Below are positions 42,731 to 51,533 of a DNA stretch of 64,000 nt, one piece after another; within the stretch, counting starts at the first letter, position 1, and each line of letters begins with the position of its first letter. A program made the translations under genes and the position numbers. The notes under the pieces were generated by a model, which saw nothing but the letters and a program-made list of their open reading frames with translations, had not been told where the DNA came from and did no database searches. This DNA comes from Lewinellaceae bacterium (GTDB taxonomy: Bacteria > Bacteroidota > Bacteroidia > Chitinophagales > Saprospiraceae), in assembly GCA_020636275.1 (NCBI GenBank), contig JACJYD010000002.1:496001-560000 (forward strand), written 5' to 3'.

Positions 42731-43174
42731 ATGAGAAAAGAAAAATTCTTAGTGGCGTTGGCTGGTATTGCTTTCCTGCTCCTGTTTGGGGTGGTGAACA
42801 GTCATGCCCAGATCTCAACGACTCCCAATGCGGGCTCCACTCCCTACAAATCGTTGGATGCCCTCGATCCGGCCTATAACGTGTCGGGCACCAACTTCGT
42901 AACTCCGAATGAAGCCTTGGCCATTCTGAAAGCGAAGTACGAGCTCCAAAATGTGGATCCCAATGGCATGTCGGAATCCGAGGAGGCAAATCAGGGCGTT
43001 CGCCTGGCGTATTACCCGCATCTGGCTACCCTGATCCAATCCACCAATGATGTGAATTATGCCCTGCCTGCATCGGCGATCTACCTGGAAAAGCTCATTC
43101 TGCAACACAAAGCAGGAATTGGACTTAATGCCCAGGCTATCTATCAGGAAACGGTGAATTTCCTGACCAATTAA
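42731..43174 (+). CDS. Small secreted protein of unknown function
   Basis: 147 residues from the ATG at 42731, chosen because it gives a signal peptide (MRKEKFLVALAGIAFLLLF ... NSHAQ); the frame extends upstream through the terminator region. The mature part is about 120 residues, mostly helical in appearance (ALAILKAKYELQ, ASAIYLEKLILQHKAG), with no family I recognise and no sorting domain. It lies 32 bp before the giant surface protein, so both are likely made from one mRNA and the small protein may be its partner or assembly factor (inference). Confidence 0.8.
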   Translation: MRKEKFLVALAGIAFLLLFGVVNSHAQISTTPNAGSTPYKSLDALDPAYNVSGTNFVTPNEALAILKAKYELQNVDPNGMSESEEANQGVRLAYYPHLATLIQSTNDVNYALPASAIYLEKLILQHKAGIGLNAQAIYQETVNFLTN

Positions 43175-43206
43175 TTTTTTTTCGAACTCAAATTGTCATT
43201 CATAAA

Positions 43207-46200
43207 ATGGATCTCATGAAAAAAATAGACTTTACCATCAGGGCGGTAGCCTGGGTAGTTGCGTTTGGGCTCTTTGGCCTGAGTGCTGCTAATGCGCAGG
43301 TTTCCGTCACTCAAACTTTTGCAAATGGATCCTACCCGGGCGAATGCGGCTGGGAAGTGATCAACTCATCAGGTACGACCGTATATTGTGAAGCTACCGA
43401 CCCCACCGGGGGACCCGTGCCTGCCAGTCCGGCAACGCTGAACCTTGCCCCCGGCACGTATACCGTACGGGCCTATGATTCATTCGGCGATGGCTGGAAC
43501 GGCGCCAGTGTTACCTATTCTCAAGGAGCTGCTACGATCGGTGGCCCGTTTACGCTGGCCAGCGGTGGCGGTTCTATGGTTTGCCCCGGTCCCCAAACCG
43601 GTCCGATCATCGGTACCTTCGAAGTGGTGTTACCTACCTGTACCATCGAATGCCCACCGAACCAGGTCGCAAGCACATCGCCTGGCACCTGCGAGGGTTG
43701 CATCCAAATCCCGCTTCCCATCGTTACGGATTGCGCCGGTATTGGAGCTAACCCGGTTAACTTGAGCGCTCCGCAAACCCCGCTGCTCTTCAACTCCACC
43801 GGGGTGATCAATACGCCTTTGGTTGTTAACGGGGCTGTCAACGCAGCTGCTTCCGTTTCCATCAAAGCTACTTTCAGCGGAGACTTCGACTATACCGTAA
43901 CTGAATTTTTCACCCTTCTGGCGCCGGATGGAAGCACCATAATAAATGCGCATTCCCCAAGCCAGTGTTCGCAGGGCACAGCTACTGTTTCTGTTGGTGC
44001 TGCCACCTGGAACAACTGGGTGAGCACCTATGGCTCCACCCTGACTTTCATTGTTGCGACCGACCCGGATGTAGACAATATCTGCGGCGCCAACAGCTAT
44101 GCGTCCCTTGAAATTGCCCTTCCTACCTCCGTGCTCGCCGCGGTGAACGATTACAACGGGCTGGAAGATGCATCCGATTGCTATCCTTCCGGAGAAACTG
44201 TGGTAACTTATTCGACAGAAGATATTTCGGGACTTCCGGTGACATGTTCCTTCACGGTCACGATCAGCGACCAGGAAGCGCCTGTTTTGAACTGCCCGGC
44301 TGATATTCTCATCAATCTGGATCCGGGGCTTTGCTCCGCCTTTGTAAACTACGGAGAAATTACGGCTACAGACAACTGCCCGTTCCTGGTAACGGCTCCG
44401 CCGCTGTACACGGTCAACGTGAACAACAACGCCGGTAGCGTAGGTGGTCAGGTGTTCTTCGATGTAACCAACAACGCCGGTTATCCGCTGACGGTGACCG
44501 AGTTGGGTATGAAGATCTCCACGGGAACCATGGTGAATATTTACATGAAGTCGGGCACCTACAACGGTTTCCAAACCAACGCTGGAGCCTGGACGCTGGT
44601 CGGCCAGGCTGATGCCACTGTCGGCCCGTTTGCCGGTCCGTACGTAGGTCAGCCGATCATCACGCCGGCTCCGTGTAACTTCACGATCCCTACGGGTACC
44701 TGGGGTATTTGCCTCGGTACGCCCTCCGCTCAGCAGATCTATACCAACGGTACTGGGGCGAACCAGACTTTCTCGGACGCCAATATCACCATTAACCTGG
44801 GATCCGCTCAAAACGCACCCTGGGCGGGCTTCTTCTCCCCGCGTGTATGGAATGGTTATATTCAATATCAGGTTGGCGCCGACGCGGTGGTCGTGCAGAC
44901 CCAAGGTCTTGCATCTGGCGATGAGTTCGCGATCGGTACGACGACCAACTGTTTTGAAACGCAAGACATCGCCGGCAACGTCGGCACCTGCTGTTTCGAT
45001 GTGACGGTGCTGGAATTCCCGAACCCGACCGAGACGCTGGCTTGCAACGACAACGTACAGATCTCCCTCGATGAGACGGGCTGCGTGGAAGTTGGGGCCG
45101 ATATGGTCCTGGAAGGTGGCCCCTATCACTGCTATGACGATTATGTAGTAGAAATATTGAACCAGTTCGGTTTCCCGACGGGCAACACGGTTTGCTGCAG
45201 CGATGTAGGTCTTGTCAAGACCGTTCGCGTGACCGACCCGGATACCGGCAACAAGTGCTGGGGTACCCTGATCACGGAAGACAAACTGCCTCCGATCATC
45301 CAGTGTACCAATTACAGCGTTTCCTGTACGGAAGCCATCGAAGATCTTCCGGCTCCGGCTATTCCTGGCTTGTTCCTGGAAGTGATCGAAGGGCTGAACG
45401 ATCCGATCGGCGCGCCGAGTGGACCGACTTTACAGGAATATACCTTTGACCTGAGCTACCTGCCGGCCGGCCATCCGGTACTCGACGTAGACGTACGGAT
45501 CAAGCTGACGGGCCACACCTGGCTGCCCGACCTGGGTATTTACATCATCAATCCGGGTGGAGACCAGGTTAACTGCTTCTCTGTAACGGGTTGCTTCGGC
45601 ACGGAATACCCCATCGACGTATGGTGGGATGATGAAGGAACGGGTGGATTGACCCAGTGTGTAGACCTCAATGCCGGTGGCGCGCACCTGCAGTGTCTCC
45701 AGGCTCCTGGCGTACAGAGCCCTAACGTCTTGAATGCACTGGATGGTACGGATGCTTCCGGCACCTGGACCCTGCGCGTCACGGATGCTATCGCTCCGGA
45801 CGACGGTGTGATCGAGATCGTGGGTCTGAAAGTGGAAACGCCGGAACTGGCACAAGTAGACCCGACCGACAACTGCGACGTGGTTGACCTGTCCTACACC
45901 GAATCGCTTGATAACCCGGGCTGTGACGGTCCGAGCCAGGTCATCACCCGCGTGTGGACGGCTACCGACCCGAGCGGCAACACGGCCTCCTGCGTGCAGA
46001 CGATCACGCGCGTACGTCCGACCCTGGCCGACATCGAGTTCCCGCCCTCCTATGACGGTGTGAACAACCCGGCTCTGGATTGCTCCGGCAACCCGTGGGA
46101 TACCAACGGAAACGGCTACCCGGATGTCAGCGAAACGGGTACGATCACGATCACGGGTGTACCGTTCGTCAACGAAGACATCTGTGAAATGACTGCTACG

Positions 46201-49200
46201 TACGAAGACGTATATATTCCGATCTGCGAAGGTACTTTCAAGATCGTGCGCAAGTGGTTGGTTATCGACTGGTGCAAGATCGAGCAGGTTACTTACGATC
46301 AGGTACTGAAAGTAGCTGACCAGACCGGTCCGGAAGTAGACTGCCCGGCAGGTCCGCTGACGATCAACGTATACCAGGGCTCCTTCAACCAGGGTGGTCC
46401 GCACGATGTCTGCAAAGGCAGCGTGGTGATCCAGCCGCTGAACGTACTTGGCGACGATTGCTCCAGCCCGGATCCGGCAGGATACACAACCGAACTTTGG
46501 ACGCTTGGCGGTGGCCAGTTGATCGCATCGATCAGCGGCAACGGAGGCACTTTCGCGGATGTGGAACTGATCGCCGACAACCCGCCGACCAACAACGCAC
46601 AATACACGGTACGCCACATCTTCAAGGATAACTGTGGCAACCAGAGCGAATGCCAATACGATATTACCGTAGTGGACAAGGTGCCGCCGGTGCCGATCTG
46701 TGATGAGATCACCGACCTGGCTATCACGAACAACGGTGGATCGGGTGAAGGCTGCAGCATCCTGCCGGCTTCCGACCTGGATGACGGTTCGTACGACAAC
46801 TGCGGCGATGTCTTTTTCTACGCTGCCAAGATGAACCCGTTCCTGACCCCGCCGTACTTCTACCAGTACTATCCGACCCTGGAATTCTGCTGTGATGAGA
46901 TCGGCGACAACATGGTGGTTGTGCTCGTATTGGATTTCGATCCGACGACGATACCGGGCGCTACGCTGCCCGACGGTTCGGTGTTCCTCTTCCCGGGTAA
47001 CCCGATCTTCGAAGGCTCGTTCAACACCTGCATGGTGACGGTTCAGGTCAATGACAAGATTCCGCCTACCACGCTGTTCTGTCCTGATAATGTAACCATT
47101 ACCTGCGATGAATATCTGGCTAGCTACGCCTCCGGCGTGGAGCAAGGTGATTACAGCGTACTCGATGGCCTTGGCGCTCCTACCTTCTTCGATAATTGCG
47201 ATTATGAAGAAGAATACACGGTAACGGTGAACCTGAACACCTGTAGCGCAGGCACGATCGTCCGCAACTGGACGGCCAGCGACTCCAACGGTCAGGCCAC
47301 CTGCACGCAGACCATCACGGTCAACCATGTGAGCGACTGGGTGGTTGAATTCCCGGACAATTTCACGGGTCAGTGCGTAAACGGCCAGCTGCCGGATACG
47401 GGCGAACCCGCCATCTTCCACGACGAGTGTGAACTGATCGGCGTATCGCACAGCGATGAACTCTTCACGGTGGTACCGGATGCTTGCTACAAGATCGTCC
47501 GTACCTGGAACGCGATCAACTGGTGTATCTATGACGACTTCGGCTATGATGCCTATTCGGAAGCCGGACATGCCGAGTGCAACCTGTTCCAGGATTGGGA
47601 CGGCGACGGCGATCAGGATTGCCGCACCTTCCGAGACGGCTACAACTCAACGGGCAACCCAGGCACGCCGGACGGCTACATCACCTTCAAGCAGGTGATC
47701 AAAGTGATCGACAACGAAGCTCCGACCTTCACGGTTCCGGCTATCGACGGTTGCATCACCGATACGGACTGCAACACCGATCTGACGCTGCCTTACCCGG
47801 ATATCACCGACGACTGCTCGCTGGCCAATGAAGTGACCATCACGGGTGACTTCGGTACGTTTGCCAACATTTCGGGCGACGTGACGGTAGCCAACGTGGA
47901 AATCGGACAATACGAAGTAACCTATGCCGTTACGGACAACTGTGGCAATACGGGCTACGAGACGGTAACGATCGACGTGACCGACTGCAAGAAGCCGACG
48001 CCGCTGTGCGACAACGGCCTGGTGGTCGAGATCATGCAAACGGGTATGGTTGAAGTATGTGCCATCGCTTTTGACGAAGGCTCCTTCGACAACTGCTGCA
48101 CGGACCTGACCTTCAGCTACTCGCCGGATGTGAACGACAACTGTCATACCTACACCTGCGACGACCTCGGTCAGCAGCCGGTACAGATCTGGGTGACGGA
48201 CTGCAACGGCGTACAGGATTACTGCGAGACCTTCCTGGTGGTTCAGGATAACATGGGCTTCTGCGGTGGCGGTGTTCCGGTTAATGTTGCCGGTGCGGTT
48301 GCTACGGAAGGAGAAGCCGGAGTAGAAGGTGTGAACGTGGAAGTGAACGGCGGTGTCTTCAGCGGATTAACGGACCTGTCCGGTAATTATGCATTTGAAC
48401 TGACTGCCGGCGGTGACTATTCGGTAACGCCGATGCTGGATGAGAATCCGGGCAATGGCGTAACGACCTGGGATCTCGTGCTGATCAGCCGCCACATTTT
48501 GGGGATCCAGTTGCTGGATAGCCCGTACAAGCTGATCGCAGCTGATGCCAACAAGTCGAACAGCGTGACCACGCTCGACATGGTGAACATCCGCAAAGTG
48601 ATCCTGCAACTGGAACCGGGCTTCCCGAACAACACGTCCTGGCGCTTTGTCGACAAGGATTACGTGTTCCCGACTCCCTCAAATCCGTTTGCTACCGTAT
48701 TCCCCGAAGTGATCAACTACAACAACCTCACGGTTGACGATCTGAACGCCGACTTCGTAGCTGTGAAGATTGGTGATGTGAACGGCTCGGCCGTGACCAG
48801 CCTCAACGGAGCAGCGGAAGAACGCACGTTCAATGGTTCGATGAACATCAACGTTCAGGATCAGCAACTGAAGGCAGGCAAGACCTACACGGTCAACTTC
48901 ACCGCTGACGCTATCGACCTGTTGGGCTACCAGTTCACGCTGAACTACAACACTGACGCCATCGAGATCGTAGACCTCGTGGAAGGTGTTGCCGGCGCAG
49001 AGAACTTCGGCATGCTTAGCAACGAAGGTGTGCTGACGACGAGCTGGAACGTATCGGAAGCCCGTGCCCTGGCACAAGGCGAGGTACTGTTCGGCCTGAC
49101 GGTGAAAGCCAATGCAGACGTATCCCTGAGCGAAGCCTTCGGCGTGAGCTCGGCCTACACGGTTGCAGAAGCCTACAACAGCAACAGCGAGCTGCTGGAT

Positions 49201-49488
49201 GTGAACCTGACGTTCAACGGATCGGATGCCAGCGCATTCGCCCTGTACCAGAACGTACCGAACCCGTTCAAGGGTGTCACGGTGATCGGCTTCACGCTTC
49301 CGGAAGCAAGCACGGCTACGCTGAAAGTGATGGATGTATCGGGTAAAGTGCTGCAAGTAGTGAGCGGCGACTACGCAAAAGGCTACAACGAAGTACGCCT
49401 GAGCAACATCGACGCCACGGGCGTGCTGTACTACCAGCTCGATACCCCGACGCACAGCGCTACGAAGAAGATGATTATTATTGAATAA
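43207..49488 (+). CDS. 2,093-aa secreted surface protein with P-domains, dockerin-like and cohesin-like parts and T9SS domain
   Basis: Signal peptide about 1-31 (Met1 or Met4 start). Recognisable parts are an N-terminal jelly-roll-like segment (TYTVRAYDSFGDGWNGASV), a P-domain-like segment (about 190-300), many HYR-like or Ig-like modules with CxGTIVRNWTASDSNG-type ends, a clear proprotein-convertase P-domain (about 738-880, HTWLPDLGIYIINP ... SGTWTLRVTDA), a dockerin-like pair (about 1750-1830, TTWDLVLISRHILG and TTLDMVNIRKVIL), a cohesin-like fold (about 1878-2005, LGYQFTLNYNTDAIEIVD) and a type A sorting domain (2011-2093, NVPNPFKGVTVIGF). It looks like a major structural surface protein. 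Codon choice appears more uniform than in its neighbours, as in highly expressed genes. Two terminators follow. Confidence 0.92.
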   Translation: MDLMKKIDFTIRAVAWVVAFGLFGLSAANAQVSVTQTFANGSYPGECGWEVINSSGTTVYCEATDPTGGPVPASPATLNLAPGTYTVRAYDSFGDGWNGASVTYSQGAATIGGPFTLASGGGSMVCPGPQTGPIIGTFEVVLPTCTIECPPNQVASTSPGTCEGCIQIPLPIVTDCAGIGANPVNLSAPQTPLLFNSTGVINTPLVVNGAVNAAASVSIKATFSGDFDYTVTEFFTLLAPDGSTIINAHSPSQCSQGTATVSVGAATWNNWVSTYGSTLTFIVATDPDVDNICGANSYASLEIALPTSVLAAVNDYNGLEDASDCYPSGETVVTYSTEDISGLPVTCSFTVTISDQEAPVLNCPADILINLDPGLCSAFVNYGEITATDNCPFLVTAPPLYTVNVNNNAGSVGGQVFFDVTNNAGYPLTVTELGMKISTGTMVNIYMKSGTYNGFQTNAGAWTLVGQADATVGPFAGPYVGQPIITPAPCNFTIPTGTWGICLGTPSAQQIYTNGTGANQTFSDANITINLGSAQNAPWAGFFSPRVWNGYIQYQVGADAVVVQTQGLASGDEFAIGTTTNCFETQDIAGNVGTCCFDVTVLEFPNPTETLACNDNVQISLDETGCVEVGADMVLEGGPYHCYDDYVVEILNQFGFPTGNTVCCSDVGLVKTVRVTDPDTGNKCWGTLITEDKLPPIIQCTNYSVSCTEAIEDLPAPAIPGLFLEVIEGLNDPIGAPSGPTLQEYTFDLSYLPAGHPVLDVDVRIKLTGHTWLPDLGIYIINPGGDQVNCFSVTGCFGTEYPIDVWWDDEGTGGLTQCVDLNAGGAHLQCLQAPGVQSPNVLNALDGTDASGTWTLRVTDAIAPDDGVIEIVGLKVETPELAQVDPTDNCDVVDLSYTESLDNPGCDGPSQVITRVWTATDPSGNTASCVQTITRVRPTLADIEFPPSYDGVNNPALDCSGNPWDTNGNGYPDVSETGTITITGVPFVNEDICEMTATYEDVYIPICEGTFKIVRKWLVIDWCKIEQVTYDQVLKVADQTGPEVDCPAGPLTINVYQGSFNQGGPHDVCKGSVVIQPLNVLGDDCSSPDPAGYTTELWTLGGGQLIASISGNGGTFADVELIADNPPTNNAQYTVRHIFKDNCGNQSECQYDITVVDKVPPVPICDEITDLAITNNGGSGEGCSILPASDLDDGSYDNCGDVFFYAAKMNPFLTPPYFYQYYPTLEFCCDEIGDNMVVVLVLDFDPTTIPGATLPDGSVFLFPGNPIFEGSFNTCMVTVQVNDKIPPTTLFCPDNVTITCDEYLASYASGVEQGDYSVLDGLGAPTFFDNCDYEEEYTVTVNLNTCSAGTIVRNWTASDSNGQATCTQTITVNHVSDWVVEFPDNFTGQCVNGQLPDTGEPAIFHDECELIGVSHSDELFTVVPDACYKIVRTWNAINWCIYDDFGYDAYSEAGHAECNLFQDWDGDGDQDCRTFRDGYNSTGNPGTPDGYITFKQVIKVIDNEAPTFTVPAIDGCITDTDCNTDLTLPYPDITDDCSLANEVTITGDFGTFANISGDVTVANVEIGQYEVTYAVTDNCGNTGYETVTIDVTDCKKPTPLCDNGLVVEIMQTGMVEVCAIAFDEGSFDNCCTDLTFSYSPDVNDNCHTYTCDDLGQQPVQIWVTDCNGVQDYCETFLVVQDNMGFCGGGVPVNVAGAVATEGEAGVEGVNVEVNGGVFSGLTDLSGNYAFELTAGGDYSVTPMLDENPGNGVTTWDLVLISRHILGIQLLDSPYKLIAADANKSNSVTTLDMVNIRKVILQLEPGFPNNTSWRFVDKDYVFPTPSNPFATVFPEVINYNNLTVDDLNADFVAVKIGDVNGSAVTSLNGAAEERTFNGSMNINVQDQQLKAGKTYTVNFTADAIDLLGYQFTLNYNTDAIEIVDLVEGVAGAENFGMLSNEGVLTTSWNVSEARALAQGEVLFGLTVKANADVSLSEAFGVSSAYTVAEAYNSNSELLDVNLTFNGSDASAFALYQNVPNPFKGVTVIGFTLPEASTATLKVMDVSGKVLQVVSGDYAKGYNEVRLSNIDATGVLYYQLDTPTHSATKKMIIIE

Positions 49489-49499
49489 AATTTTATTAT

Positions 49500-49527
49500 A
49501 AATGGGCAGGCAAAAGCCTGCCCATTT
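49500..49527 (+). terminator. Hairpin after giant surface protein
   Basis: AAATGGGCAGGC-AAAA-GCCTGCCCATTT is a perfect 12-bp stem 11 bp after the stop codon. Confidence 0.8.
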
Positions 49528-49558
49528 AATCAAGTTTTAAAGATGATTATCATTGGAT

Positions 49559-49670
49559 AAGTGAAGAGTGAAGAGTGAAGAGTGAAGAGTGAAGAGTGAA
49601 GGGTGAAGAGTGAAGTGAGGGGAAGAAATTCTCTTCACCCTTCACTGATCACCCTTCACCAGAAAAAATT
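49559..49670. repeat. GTGAAGA heptad array with inverted arm
   Basis: About seven GTGAAGA/GTGAAGG units are followed by the complementary CTTCACCCTTCAC (twice). It can fold into a long stem between the two convergent genes. Confidence 0.85.
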
Positions 49671-49690
49671 AAATCGGTTTTTGGGATTTC

Positions 49691-49727
49691 GCCCCTCCTT
49701 GCTTCGGCATGGAGGGGCTTTTTTTTT
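49691..49727 (+). terminator. Second terminator before convergent symporter gene
   Basis: GCCCCTCC and GGAGGGGC around TTGCTTCGGCAT, followed by nine T residues. The T-tract faces the plus strand only. Confidence 0.85.
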
Positions 49728-51405
49728 AGAACAACAACCAAAGCCCAATAACTGAAGCAATAAGCAGCAGGGTGAGCAGGAAGTCGGGGTTCCTGAGCGA
49801 AACGCCGCTCTTTCCGGGCTCGGGGCGTTTATAGATCACATTTACAAGTTTTTCCGGACTGGGAGCGGGACTGCTGAGGCTAACCAGGATCATGACGATC
49901 GAACACAGCAGGAAGAGGAAGATGGCGAAATGCAGGAAATTCATGGTCGTCATCCGGTACAGGAAACTGCCTTCGGAAAGGGTGAAAATGCCATCTGAAT
50001 TGAGCACCTCCAGCGCCAGTCGGCTCATACCCAGAATGAAACCCGTCCACAGGGCCCAGATGGCGCCACGGGAATTCAGACGAGGGATGAACAGGCCCAG
50101 GAGGAAAGCTGCCGCGATAGGCGGCGAAATGTAGGCCTGGATGCTCTGCAAGACCTTGTAGAAGCTATTTTCGCCCGAACTCAGCATGGAGCGCAGCACC
50201 GGGATCCATGCCAGGCTCACCAGAACCAGGATGCCGGTTGCAACCTGTCCGATCAAAACCAAATGCTTTTCGGTAGCTTCGGGTCGCCATTTTTTATAAA
50301 AATCGATGGTAAAAAGGGTCGAGCAGGAGTTGAACACGGAAGACAGCGAACTCATCAACGCGGCCAGCAAACCGGCCAGGACCAAGCCCTTGATACCCGT
50401 CGGCAAGAACTGGGTAACCATGGCAGGCAGCGCTTCATCGGGACGGCTGAGCTGGATAAACCCACGCTGGGCCAGTGCAAACGCCAGGACTCCAGGGATG
50501 ATGAAGATAAACAAAGGCGTTAATTTCAGAAAGCCGGCAAAGATCGTTCCTCTGCGCGCATTGGAAATATCCTTGGCCGACAGGACACGCTGTACGATAA
50601 ACTGGTCGGTGCACCAATACCAGACTCCAAGGATAGGCGCTCCGAAAATGATGCCGGTCCAGGGATAGTTCGGGTCGCTCCCGGGACGCCACAGGCTGAA
50701 GAAATGAGCGGCTTCCAGATTGGGATCCTTTTCAGCGGCGGTCTGCAGGGTGGACATTACGCCATCCCAGCCACCCAGCGCTTCTAATCCGAAGATGAGG
50801 ATGGCGATGGCGCCGGCGAGGAATACGAACATCTGCATCATATCGGTGTAGATCACCGCTCGCAAGCCTCCTAAAATGGTATAGACCCCGGTGGCCAGCA
50901 CCACGATAATCGCTCCGGTCCAGAAAGATACCCCCATCACCTCAAAGACCAGTGCGCCGGCAAAGATCGTCAGGGATATCTTGGTCAGAATGTAGGCAAC
51001 GATAGAAACGATGGAAAGATAGTTTCGGGCACTGGAAGAATACCGGCGCTCCAAAAATTCAGGCATCGTGAACACCCCGCTTTTCAAATAGAAAGGCACA
51101 AAGACCCATCCGAGCAGGAGCAGGATCAGCGCCGCCAGGATCTCAAACTGACCGGCAACCAATTCCCCTTTGGCCCCGGAGCCTGCCAACCCCACCAGGT
51201 GCTCCGAACCGATATTGGAAGCAAACAAGGAGGCGCCTATGACAAACCACCCGACGTTTTTCCCTCCTAAAAAATAATCGGAAGAGCCATACTGATCCTT
51301 TTTCGCCCGGCGTTCCTGAATGGTAACGTACCAGGCAAGCAGAAAAACGACCCCGAAGTAGGCCAGGACGATCAAACCATCGATTAAAGCTAGGTTTTCA
51401 AACAT
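49726..51405 (-). CDS. Sodium:solute symporter (SSS/SGLT family)
   Basis: 559 residues with about 14 hydrophobic helices. Family signatures are YFLGGKNVGWFVIGASLFASNIGSEHLVG (broken across helices 1-2) and the later TDMMQMFVFLAGA, WYWCTDQFIVQRVLSAKD and GLVLAGLLAALMSSLSSVFNSCSTL. The last is the SGLT hallmark near the second sodium site. It takes up a sugar, sialic acid or similar solute with Na+. No sugar-catabolic gene is adjacent, so the substrate is open. Monocistronic and divergent from the PolX-like gene. Confidence 0.94.
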   Translation of the reverse strand: MFENLALIDGLIVLAYFGVVFLLAWYVTIQERRAKKDQYGSSDYFLGGKNVGWFVIGASLFASNIGSEHLVGLAGSGAKGELVAGQFEILAALILLLLGWVFVPFYLKSGVFTMPEFLERRYSSSARNYLSIVSIVAYILTKISLTIFAGALVFEVMGVSFWTGAIIVVLATGVYTILGGLRAVIYTDMMQMFVFLAGAIAILIFGLEALGGWDGVMSTLQTAAEKDPNLEAAHFFSLWRPGSDPNYPWTGIIFGAPILGVWYWCTDQFIVQRVLSAKDISNARRGTIFAGFLKLTPLFIFIIPGVLAFALAQRGFIQLSRPDEALPAMVTQFLPTGIKGLVLAGLLAALMSSLSSVFNSCSTLFTIDFYKKWRPEATEKHLVLIGQVATGILVLVSLAWIPVLRSMLSSGENSFYKVLQSIQAYISPPIAAAFLLGLFIPRLNSRGAIWALWTGFILGMSRLALEVLNSDGIFTLSEGSFLYRMTTMNFLHFAIFLFLLCSIVMILVSLSSPAPSPEKLVNVIYKRPEPGKSGVSLRNPDFLLTLLLIASVIGLWLLF

Positions 51406-51507
51406 GGTATTTCGTTTTAATTGGACAAGAATGTGCCAAATTTAAAATTATATCCCGACTTTCCATGGAATAAAAAGTGGGATACGTGCCGCTTGGCGCT
51501 TTTCCTT

Positions 51508-51515
51508 TACATTTG
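51508..51515 (+). promoter_or_regulatory. -7 element before PolX-like gene
   Basis: TACATTTG matches TAnnTTTG and lies 18 bp before the ATG. The -33 box is weak. Confidence 0.45.
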
Positions 51516-51533
51516 CAGAAATTATCGCTTTAA

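Noticed and set aside
45430..47571. 713-codon frame antisense to the giant surface protein
   Set aside because: It is an open shadow of a biased gene; no domain or start region supports it.
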